A DNA stretch of 64,000 nt from positions 184,104-248,103 of the forward strand of contig LSYV01000054.1 of NCBI GenBank assembly GCA_001584585.1, written 5' to 3'. This stretch comes from Gonium pectorale (taxonomy: Eukaryota > Chlorophyta > Chlorophyceae > Chlamydomonadales > Volvocaceae). The notes below the pieces were generated by a model. The model was given only the letters and a program-made list of their open reading frames with translations, ran no database searches and was not told the origin of the DNA. The position numbers and the translations under genes were made by a program. This document shows, piece after piece, positions 11,421 to 22,900 of this stretch. Every line of letters starts with the position of its first letter. Positions within the stretch are counted from its first letter, which is position 1.

Positions 11421-13245
11421 GCCGCCGCAAGGCCGGGACCCAGTGGCAGCAGGTGCAGTAGCCGCCTCGCGGGGCCGCCAGGGGCCGGTCGGCCGCGCCG
11501 GCTGCTCAGGAGCTCTCCCGTGGCGTACATCGCTCGCAGTCCTCGGCGCGCAGAGGTGCGCCCGTGGCTCGGGCGCCTCTCGACCAGCGGTAGCGCCCAC
11601 CTCCCTCGCATCGGGTCATGTTCCCGGGCTGGTCTGCGGTACCATCGGATAACAGCGCAAATGCCGACATCACTTGTAGCAAGCAGCTTCGGTCGGCAAA
11701 GGCTCGAAGTTGCGGGTCAGTTTGCAACAGGAAAGGATCCCACCCACGTCGAGACGGAGAGCCACAGACCCAATATGCCGGGTAGAGAGCTTGCAGACTT
11801 CCTAGCTGATCCGGAAACCTGGCATGCTACCCCTGCGCTTCTGGAGCTGCGTGCCCGCCTCTTACCTCGGTCTAGCAGGTGGCGCCAAAAGCCTTGAGCA
11901 CAGCAAGCCGCCCCTTCCCCGTCGCATCAGGCACCTGCCGTAAAACCTGCGTCCATGCAGCGCACATCCTCAAAAAACGGCTTCGTTTCACACCAATCTC
12001 GGACAACTCAGCAGTGAGGGACGGAGCAACAAGGCTGGAGGAGCTGCGTATACTTAGGCACAGCAGAAGCACTCAGGACCCCACCGGAACTGTTTCAAAA
12101 CGCCGTGGTTCCCAACACCCACCGGAAGGTCGAGAAGCAGCTCCCAGATGACAGATCACGTGCAGCTACGTGGCACAGCAGCGCGGGTTCGGTTCGGTGG
12201 TGGGCTTCCGGGGGGGAGCCCCTGTTGACGGCTGACGGCTTTCAGACACCGCTTCGCCGTGCCGCCGAAGAGCCTGCGCAAGGTCGCGAGAAGCACTGTT
12301 AGGCGCCAGTTAGGAGGCGCGGAAAGCGAGGTCGCAGCGTGGGATCGACCGTGCTCTCACCCGGGTGTTGAGGCGAGCTCCGATAGCGGCTCGGGGTTCC
12401 CTTCACTCGCCCAGTTGGCGAGAGCCCATCCAAGCCGCCTGCTGCATCACGGCCACTGCAACGGCTCAAGCTGTCAGAGCCAGGAGCTGGTCGTCGGCCC
12501 TGCCAGCGCCGAAGGCTGCCGCGCCATGCACCGCCTGAGCGTGGCCCAATCGGCCCAAGGATGGCGCTGCTACAGCCTTCATGGCTCGGGGAAGAGCTCT
12601 CACTCAGTAGGCCGCATAGGCGCAGCCGCTGTGTCGACTCAAAGGCTTTAGTCTCGTGGACTTCCAATTGATAGCGCTCCCACGACCTCGTATAGTCCAG
12701 AGCCGAAGGCAATCTTCGGCAGGCCCCCTGGAGGATTCGAGAGGAGATGGCCAAAGTGTTAGATGCCTTTTGACGCCAAGAACAGGTTCAGTAAAGTGAG
12801 AATCACAAGCAGATAAATGCCCACTCGATGGGTACAAGGGCGAGGCAATGGAGACCGTCACCGGCCGTCAAAAAGAACCCAGGCGGCGGCAGCGGCAATC
12901 CTCATGCTATGTGAAGCAATAGACAAGCGGAAATGCAGCTTCAGGTGGGATTCAAGATCATCATCATGGAAGTACGGCTGGAACACGTGTACGAGCCCTA
13001 TCTGGTGTGTACGGTGCTGGTGTGTCCCGGTGTGACCGGCTCGCGCCAAGCAGGTTGGACTGAGACATCTTCACCACTGTCCACGGACGACACGACACGC
13101 GATACCAGTATCCCACGCTCTGGTACATGCCTCCAAACGGGTACAATACCCCTCAACCCTGCATGTGCTGTTTGACTCGAGCGGCGCTGCTTATACTCCC
13201 CTGGGCAGTCTGGGTCATCTGGGTACACTAAATTCACCGAGACAA

Positions 13246-13250
13246 TTACA
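13246..13250 (-). terminator. TGTAA poly(A) signal, SET-domain gene
   Basis: TTACA as written, i.e. TGTAA on the - strand, about 655 nt beyond the stop codon of the SET-domain gene. It is the closest canonical signal and gives a normal-sized 3' UTR. Confidence 0.45.
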
Positions 13251-13902
13251 GTTGCGGTGAGGACCACGCACTCTGCGGCACAGTTGGACAGAGGGCGCGC
13301 AAATCTTGGCGCAAACAATCAAACTTTCTGTTGCAAAGCCGGCTGGCGTTCGACTTTCTCTACCGTCTGGGCACCCATCCACCTGTGCAGTAAAGCTGTA
13401 CAAGCCACTGCCCGCCTGCACTGTCAAAGCAGGCGGCGGTTCGAAGCCTCCAGAACCGCAACCAGCTCTACGCACGGAATCATGAACATATGATGCTTTC
13501 ATCCTACCGGATCGGCGCCACCACTACTGCGCCACGCTAAAGAATGCTTCACGAGTCCATCGGGGCACTCCGTTGACTACGGACGGCTGAACCGCATCAC
13601 CGCCATGTCACCAAAATTCAGTGCTTCTTAACGGAAACGGTCTCTGTACCGGGACTACCAGTGACGCCGGGAAGCCTAGGAACCCTATAGTATCTTAAAA
13701 TCCCTAAAAAAAAGAGCCACCCTAGTATGAGGCTTCCCAGCGCCCGCACGCAGCGCCCGCAAAACTCCCATCAAACCTGGCAACTATTAGCCCCACCATA
13801 CGCCCGCCATTCCGATGCCGCTGCCCTGCACACAAGTGCCTCCTAACGAAACCGCTGGCGGCGCACAGCTCGGCACGCCAGCCAGGAGCCGGCGCCACCG
13901 AC

Positions 13903-16900
13903 TTATCGGCCTCCCTTGCCGGGCTTGGCCTGCAGCGGCGTCTTTACCTCCTTGAGGTGCTGCAACACGGCGGGCATCGGGTTGCGCTCCGGCTGGCCTA
14001 TCGCCTCGAGGTATATCTGCGGGGGAGACCCACGGGTCAAGGCGCGTGCCGGCCTGTCACGTACGGTATCGTGCGTGGCGCACAGCAGGCATCGCTCATG
14101 GCATGCGGCAGTGGCATCAATGAGCGTTGCAGCGGCCGCGTCCTGCCGTGTCACTACGCTGTCGCTTCCGGGCTGCAGTCGACCAGCAGTCGCAGTCAAA
14201 GCAAGGCGCCAGCCATCAACACGTGCGGGTGGTTCTTCGCCGGCACGACTGGCACCTATCTGCCAGCCCGAGCCAGCCCGACACAGGCCGAGTGGACTGG
14301 AACGCACCTGGTCGAACATGGGACTGCCGTAGATCTTGGCGTCGTTGCGGAAGTTGAAGGGCAGCGAGGTCCTCCACTGCGCGTCCGGGCAGGTCTCGAT
14401 GTGCTTCAGGACGGACGCGCGGTCCTGCAGCGGACGGATGCGAGGTCAAAAGTCTCAGCAGGAGACACGAAGTAAGTAATCGCGCGCGCCTTTTGCGTAA
14501 GCGCATTATGTCTCCGAGCTGCCGTTACTACTCCTGCGCACACCGGCCCCGTGACTGACTGCTAGGATGTTTCTGCTCGCTTGACCAGCCTGTGTATCTG
14601 AGCACGCTGATATCGCATACAGAGAACGCAGCCGGTCCCGTGGCTGACGAGGCTACCGCCATCATCGCCCTCCAGCAGCACGTTTACGGCCACAGCCCGA
14701 CACCGTACGGTACGGCATTGCACGGTGTCGCACCGTACCTTGTAGCTGTATCCCGCCTTGTTGCCAGACCGATAGAAGCTCTCGACGTCCGGCAGCGACA
14801 GCGTCCCGCGCCGCTCCGCCGACAGCGACGCGGTCGGGTCGTAAACGGTCTGCTTGTACCAGCCGGACAGCTGGCCCCACATAAACCACGGGCCGTAGCG
14901 CTTGCACAGCACGGACGGGTCTGACAATTTCACCGCGGCCTTACGTTTGGGCGCCGCCGCCGCCGATGCCGCCGCGTCCTCCGCCGGGCCCGCGTCGTCT
15001 GCGGGCGCCGCGACCTCCGTGCCAGCCGACGGCCCGGCCTCATCGTCCGCGACGGCCGCGGGCTCCGCCTCTGGCGAGGCTGCCGGCGCGTCCTCCGCCG
15101 CGGGCGGTGCAGAAGCGGACTTCCGGCCGCCCCTGCGCGTACCACGGGGAAGGAAACGGGTTGCCTGAGTCCTCCGCCTTTGAACATAAAGCGCCTGAAG
15201 CAGGTCGGCAGGTACTTGATGCGCTCTCAATAGGAGTGGAAAGACCGCAGGACCTCCAAACAACTACATAGGCATGGCCACCAGGGCTAAAGGTAACTAC
15301 TTCTCATTCAACATCTAACGCATATTTCATCACCACATGGCCAGCCCGACCCTGACAGGATTCATTAGCTGAAGCCCCCGCGTGACATGTTAATAGCAGC
15401 CATCCAATCATTACTGCACCAGGCATNTACACTGCCGACCNNNNNNNNNNNNNNNNNNNNNNNNNNNNNNNNNNNNNNNNNNNNNNNNNNNNNNNNNNNN
15501 NNNNNNNNNNNNNNNNNNNNNNNNNNNNNNNNNNNNNNNNNNNNNNNNNNNNNNNNNNNNNNNNNNNNNNNNNNNNNNNNNNNNNNNNNNNNNNNNNNNN
15601 NNNNNNNNNNNNNNNNNNNNNNNNNNNNNNNNNNNNNNNNNNNNNNNNNNNNNNNNNNNNNNNNNNNNNNNNNNNNNNNNNNNNNNNNNNNNNNNNNNNN
15701 NNNNNNNNNNNNNNNNNNNNNNNNNNNNNNNNNNNNNNNNNNNNNNNNNNNNGCGCCCTTGCCGCGCGGCGGGCCCCGCGGCGCCGGCGGCTTGCGGCCG
15801 CCGCTCTTTGCGCCGCCCTTGGCCGCGCCGCCCAGCTTGACTCGGTGCAGCTTGATCATCTCGTCATGCAGCTCGATGGCCGGTGAGGTGAAGCCTGCAC
15901 GTACAGCAACAATTGACATTTAAGGAATGGCAAGTATGGTAAATTGTGATGAAGCAGTCCCAAGCAGGCAGGCATGCGAGCAACATTTGCTTCGCGACTT
16001 CATGGTACACGCCCTGCAGACGCAATAAGGTGCGCTGCATGGGGTATGGCGGCTGAGCAGCTCGTGGGGACACGCGCGTCGCTCAAGCCCTCAATATCCA
16101 GCCTACGCTGCCCATGCACCGTGGCCCCCAAACATCCTTGTACAACGGGAGCCGGGGGGACTCCGGGGCCCCGCCTCACCCTTGTAGCCGCGCTCGGCCG
16201 TGAACCACGTGAGCGTGGTGCTGTACAGGTGCAGCATGTCCGCCGCCGCCGTATGCACGCCCACGCCGCCCTCGTTGTCCACTGCGCGCAGCTCAGCCTC
16301 CAGCGACTGCAGCAGCCGGCGGGCGTCTGCTGGCGTCTTGGCCTGACGGGAGCGGCGCGGCAACACAGAGGAACCCAGGTGGGGTTTGCTCAGTCCGTGG
16401 GCAAGCTGAGGTCAGGTGGGGGTTTAGGAGTGTTGACGGGGAAAAGGAATGAAGAACTATGAGCTGGGCGCCAGCAGCGTTTGTCCCGCCCGGGGACACG
16501 CACTTGACTGTTTTTCAACAGAGGGTGCGGGTAGCGGCGCCTCGCGAGAGCATGCATCGGCGGCGCAAGGAGCAGTTGCTCTTTAGGCACGCTCCAGTAC
16601 GACTCGCACACAGGTAGGGAGAGAGGATGGGTTTTCGAGGGCGCATACGGCGCAGCCCACCTTCTGCGCCACCACCTTGACGACCTTTGCGAGCCGCGGC
16701 GCCTGCTTGCCCTCGGGCCCCGAGGCAAAGTCCGCCAGGCGGCCCGGCAGCGCCTTGGCCAGCGCCTCGTCGTCGTCGCCACCGCCGCCCTTGCGGCCGC
16801 CCCCGTTGGCGTTCCACAGCCCGAAAAGCTTCTGCACCACCGCGCTCTCCTTGCACAGGTGGTTGGCGGCGCACTGAGGGGAAAGCAAGGAGCACGGCAC

Positions 16901-19900
16901 GTTACTGTATCTGCGGCACGAAGGCCAAGCTTATTTCACCACGCAAGCAATCTAGCGCAACGTCTACCGGAGGATTAGGGTAACGGTGCAACACCCTCGG
17001 CGCCACCCCAGCGGCTCCACCTTCCTTCCCGAGGGAGCCACCCTCCCACCTTGAGCGTCCGCTTGGCCACCGAGTTGGCCCCGCTCCACAGGTGCTCCAC
17101 CACCTCATCCTCACTCAGCAGGCGCATAGGAGCGGTCTGCGGGACAGGGGGTATTGCACGAGTGCGATCAGCACTCGTGTACCTCTGGAATGGGAGAGCA
17201 GTAAGACGGCCCTGGAGGGACCGGGGGCTTTACTCTAACAGGGGGGTATACGGTCACAGGTTTGACGAGGAGCACATTGGCGCTGGCATCAAGCATCGTT
17301 CCCCCAAGACTGGGGAGTGGAGGTCGGCAGGCGCTTCACCCGCGCGGGCATATCCGTGCCAACCTTGCGAGTTGAGCCCTACGCGCGGCACTTAACGGGG
17401 AACACCGGAAGACGGCGATCCATGTCAATACAAGTCCAAGGCGTCCGGGACCTGCCCTGCCCTGCCCTTGAGACGGCTATCTGCTCCCCGAAGGGATACC
17501 CTCTCCACAAACGCACACAAACGGTGGCGCATCCCAGCACGGAATTGTATAGGGTCACCCCAGAGAGAATTCTGGGCCGCATTGGGGGCTACGGTGGTGG
17601 TCGCCGCCGAACTAACAATACAGGGACATCACCCCTTCGCCACCGTCTGGAGCTGGGTCCTACAACAACACCATCACTTTCGCGCTTACGCTCGTCGTAT
17701 GCGTCGTTCCATTTCAGCACACAAACGATGCCCCCGCTCCGTGAGGGGATGCACGAGCCCTGGAACCTGACAGTAGCCTGCCCGCGTAATTTGCTGGCAC
17801 GGGTGCCCTGGGTCCATGGGCAGGCGTAGCAGGATCCTGCAGTCGCATTTCTACTAATATGATCGCACCTGCAGCTGGTCGGGCTGGCGCAGCACGTGCT
17901 TGACCTTGTCCAGAGTGATGACGATCTGCTGCACCCGGTTCTGAGCGATAGCCTGGCGGGGGGCAACACCGGGCGGGACAACACGTGGGGAGGGGCCAGA
18001 GCGCAGCGGCAAGCCAAGTTACTCCCTACGCGACAAGCCGCACGCAGTGGGCGTTAGGGGCACACCGGGAGCGCCGCCTGGGGATTCCGGACACCGTCGG
18101 TCAGGCCTCTCAACCACCGCCGCCGGCACCGCCCGCGCTGCAGGCTCCGGGCCGGCACAGGTGTCCCCCGGCGCGCCCGCCTCCTCACCTCGCTGTATGG
18201 CCCCCACAAACCCCGCCCCATGGCCCCTTGTACGCACCTCCGCCTCAATCTCTGCGCTCTGCTGCGTGTAGCGGCCCAGGTGCGGCGGCAGCGCCAGCAG
18301 TACGCCCGGTAGCTCCCGCTTCTCCAGCTCCACGTATTCGAGCACCAGCGCAGCCCACTTTTGGACCCAGTCGGGAGCCCTGCGGCCAGCGGGTGCGACA
18401 ACCCCGGGTCTAGCAGCCGGAGAAAGGCGGTGGCGCGCCGCGGGCGCGCTGAACATCCGATCGTCCCCGAGGCGATCCGCGCCAACACGATACACACCTC
18501 GCAACAACGCGGCACATTGCATCACAAATGGTGTGGCTTTCGGCTACCCGATGCTGCTTGCGTTCAGCCGCTGCTTGGCGCCACGCGGCGGCCGCGCGCG
18601 GCTCTCAGCCTGTCCCTGTTGTCCGTTCTCGTCAACTGTTTGCTGCCGAAATCCCCCTTCCCCTATTGCCCAATCCGCGTGCCTGTTGTTCCCGGGCGTG
18701 TCGTTGCCCAGGCTGGTGGGCCCGATGCAGTGCGCCTTGAGCCGCTGCCGGTCCGCCTCCAGCAGCGGCTCCACGGAGGCGCGCAGCAGCATGACCTGCC
18801 GGTGCAGGAAGTTGTGCCGCTGCTCCATCACCTGCTCAGGCACAAGGGGGCAGAGGAGCGGCAACCTCGCAGCACGGAAGTCGGATGGACACCACTTCCG
18901 AGGCGTACCTGGAAAGTATGGCCACAAGCACAGAAGCGCATCCGGCTAGCTATATAAGTAGGCGCACCAGCTCCTGCAAACAAGGCGTAGTGTACCCCAT
19001 GCGCTGCCAGCCCTCTCTCCTTTGCCGTACAGGCCGGCAGCAGTCCCCAACGTCTTGAGCAACATGACGTGCTGCCGTGCACATCGGCATGTTAACGGGG
19101 TGCTAATCCATACACGCCAGGCATCCGCTGCCGAGCCCCGTGCCCAGTACCTGTCCAGTACCCCGTACCTGCGTGAAGGCCGTGCTTCCCGAGTAATAGA
19201 GGTACGACCCGCGGCACAGGCGCGAGCCACACAGGCAGATGGCCTCACGGTACTCCTTCTCGCTCTCCGTCACGCTGCTATAGTCAAACGTCAGCTCCTC
19301 GCCTGCAGGAGGCAGTACGACATGTACGGTGCACACAGGACACAGCAAGCCCTGCAGTCACGCCGTCGTCATCACGAGCCCGCTGCATGAGGTATCAACG
19401 GAGGCAGCAGGAAGCCAGGAACTGCGCATGTACTGGAGTTGGGGTTGGGGTTTGGGTAACCGGAGTCGAGTTGGGGTTTGGACCCGCAGCATTCCAGTAG
19501 AAGGCGCCATTCGCCGTTCCAATCCCTGTCACACATGTCACATCGAGCCACGGGCGGATCGCGTACCTGGCTCGATGCGGCGCTTGGTGTACATGGCGAT
19601 GGTGAGGCGGCCGTTGACGGACACCACCACCGCCGCGCAGTTGGGTGTGCACGAGTGGCTCATGCGGCTGGCGAACGAGGCCTGCCGGGGGCGCGGCCAT
19701 CGCGGCAGCAGGAATGCAGTTGAACGAGAGGCAACGTGCGTCGAAGTGTGCATGGTTCAAAAGCATCACGACGAGGGCGTTCCATGCCTCATGTGGGGCG
19801 CGGGTTTCTGCCTCCTACCTCATGCAGCTCTTTCTTTCTTCGCAGCTTTTTGTTTGTTACAGGACGACCCACACGCATGCACACGCACCATGAAGGCCGC

Positions 19901-22900
19901 CTCTACGAACAGGACGTCGTATCCGTCGGGGTCGTCTCGCGGCCGCTCCAGGGTGATGTTATAAAAGTCGGGCAGCTCCTGCTGCGTCAGCTTCTTGATG
20001 GCATCCTGAAGGTGAGAGAGGGTCAGCAAGGGGCGGCAAGGGACGCAAACACTTTGCTTGAGCTGAGTTCGCGTCGGCCGGAGGCAAGAGCCGGAGGCAC
20101 TGCCGCCACGCGGCGGCAGACTCGCTGTTGCAAGCGCCCAGAGCTGCTACCAAGGGCACGACGTCCCTGGCCTTATTGCCTTGCCGTTTCGAGCTTGCCC
20201 CACTGATTGCCCGCACCTGTATTTCGAACCAGCGCCAGGGGCTGTGCAGCTCGCCAAGGTACTCCTCCACGAACGTGAAGGCGGGCAGCCCCCCGGGCAC
20301 GTTGCACACCACGCCGCGGCCCTTCGGGTGCAGCCGGAAGTAGGACCAGCCGATCTGCGTCGCAGGAACAAAGCGGGCGGCAACAGAGAGTTTGTTGGAA
20401 GCCTGCATGTGATGCCTTGCTACAAGGACAACGCCCGGTCCAAAGGCAGAATACAGGACATCGAGGGATAAAGGAAAACCACTTCCTGCAAGTCAGGCTG
20501 GTTCAAGCCCCATAGACAGTATTCTCGAGCAACCACCGCTTGATCGGCGAACCGGCGGAAGGGTAAGAGGAAATCGCCGAGCCCAGGGGCACAACTGACC
20601 TGTCGGAGCCGCGCAATGACGGCGGCTGCCGCTTTGGAGCATGCCCTGTCGCCCCGCGCCCTTGCGTCCGCGGACGCCGCCTCAAGCACGCGCAGCAGGT
20701 TCCAGCCTTCGCGGCCCTGCAGCGACGCGGGGCCGGGGTGGCACACAGAAGCTGGCCGAGCGCTCGCTCATCAGGGCACTCCCCAGTCCTCATAAGGTAA
20801 CCGCTATGGGACACAGAGCACATCAACACTCCCACTGCCAATGTACAACGCCGGAAGGGAGGCAACCGACAGCATCAGAGCCCTTCCGGCTCCACGGGAA
20901 GCACACCCCTTCAGGGACCGGGCACACCTTGGCGATCGAGGTGCAGAGCACGCGTCGGTCGATCCAGTCGTTGATCGCCTGCGCCTCGCCCGGGTCGCAC
21001 GCAGCCGGTGCGGGCGAGACTAGCAGCTGCCCCGGTGCCGCCGCGCCGCCCTCCGCGCTAGCCTGCATTCGGTCGCCGGCGGCCACCGCCGCCTTGCGCC
21101 TGCCCCGCCCCTGCCGCCCTCCCGCCGCCCGCGACGGCGCGGCGACGAAGTCGTCCTCCTCCGCGGCCAAGGCCACCGCAATCGCCTCGTCGTCCCGGGT
21201 GGGATCGTCCCCGAAAGCCGGCGCCGTCGCTGGCGCCGGCTGCTGCTCAAGCGGCGGCGTCGGGGACGGTGACGGGGCCCGCACCCTCCGATTGCCCGGT
21301 TCCTGCTTCGCCGGCCCGGGAGCCCCATGGTGCTCCGCCGCAGAAGCCCCGGCCGGCGGCGCTGACGCGGCCCTCCCGGCGGCGGTGTCCGCGGTCTCAG
21401 GGTCCTCGGCGTCCGCGCTGGCCTGGCCGGCTGTGGCGCTTGTTCCCGGGCCCAGACTCTTGCTCCCCGCCTCGCTGTCGCCGTTGCGGCAGTATTTGAA
21501 AGCCCCGCTCTCACGAACAGCTGCGGGGCGAGCGAGAGGCGCATCACAACAGCAACGGGCTTTGCTTAAGCAGGTCAGTCGCGACGCGATGCCCCGCATG
21601 CCCGGTACCGCAGCTGCTGGGCCCATAACAGTCACATGAACGGACCTGGGAAGCCACAAAAAGGAAGCGCTTCGTCATGTCGAGCCAGTGCGTGCTGGCC
21701 CCAACGTGGTCACAGCTGGCCCAGCCTTACCGTCGAAGATGTTCCGGCGGGTGTAGCAGTCCATGCCCCAGCAGTCCACCTCCACCACGTGCTCGTTCAT
21801 CTTGAGCACCCGTCGCTCCCGCACCGCAGCTGCAAGCTCCGCCTCCTTAAGCTTGCTGCAGCAGGGGAGCAGGCGGGGGTGCGCACAGCGCGCACGCGCG
21901 GCACCTCCCGTCACAGCAACACCCAATACAGAGCACATTGCGGCATGGCAAGTTCTGCCCGCCCGCCCGCCACTCCTCCAGTGAGCACCCAAAGTCCCCG
22001 ACGGCCTCCCCCACTCCCCAGCCTGCCGCACCAGCTCTCGGCGCCCAGCTCCTTGCCGTGCTCCACGCTAAAGTGCTCCGCCGCGCCGTCCGGCCGCCGC
22101 GTGCGCAGCTTGGCCGCCAGCACGGCGCGCTCGCTGGGGATGTTGCTGCGGATGGCGTACTCGGTCAGCGACTCGTACGCCCTGAGGACGGCAGCGGGCG
22201 GACCACCCGACGCGGGCGCGGGAGGGACCGTCATCGCCTGGGAACAGCTGGAAACCGTGCGACGCGCAGCGCTCCAACCGTGTATGATACAGCACAGTTC
22301 TAGTCACGCAGCATGCCGTAGTCCGGCTGACCGGCCCCGTTTCCAAGCGGGGTCCTTCCGGAGAGCTTGAGGGACAGGGTTTGGCAGTAACGGGGTGGAA
22401 GCCATACGCACTCGCCAGCCCTGGGCCCTACCGGGGAGGGAAGGGCTCTTTGCGCCACTCGGGCACAGAGAAGTAGGGCTCCCGGTTGTGCAGCACAGCC
22501 GGCGGCAGGAGCGCGCCAGGCACGTTCTCGGGGATGCCGCACAGCTCGGGCGGCAGGGTGCCCAGCATGCCCGCCATGGTGCTGTTGTACTCCTTGGCGG
22601 CGGCCTGAGCGGGGCGGCGCAAGGCTCAGCAAGCGGCAGTGGCCTGTGCTTATGGTCGTAGCGGTCGCGCAGGCCGGGCGGGCGGGCCCGGACGCGCCTG
22701 TCCGCAAGAAAGCCACTTTCTAGGTGGAGGGACCGTATGTATGGGTTGCCGTTCGGTAGTACTAGCATCAGCTGTTGACACATTGCCCTTGTCACGAGGC
22801 GTATGGGCGCAGGCCAACACCTGGGCGTGCCGCCCGCACCTCGCCGCCCGCACCTCATGCCGCACCTGCTTCGCCGCATCCACGTGCACCCGGGTGAGGT

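Larger units (their letters stand above)
7510..13902 (-). other. Gene-poor stretch; 3' flank of the SET-domain gene
   Basis: No coding exon is convincing. As written the strand is A/C-rich, so G/T-rich on the - strand, matching a 3' UTR or read-through region of the SET gene. The - strand TGTAA nearest the SET stop is at 13250-13246 (3' UTR ~0.65 kb); others occur at 8857-8853 and 7509-7505. The stretch contains a long inverted repeat (8076-8438) and a perfect hairpin (11384-11420). A long + strand frame at 10287-11384 is judged non-coding. Confidence 0.4.

Noticed and set aside
13435..13455. GGTTCGAAGCC, resembling a tRNA B box
   Set aside because: No acceptor stem, A box or anticodon arm could be arranged around it.
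20641..21639. 332-codon + strand open frame
   Set aside because: Antisense shadow of SET-gene exons 21520-20928 and 20716-20600, whose - strand frame has consistent splice phases and Glu/Ala-rich protein sequence.
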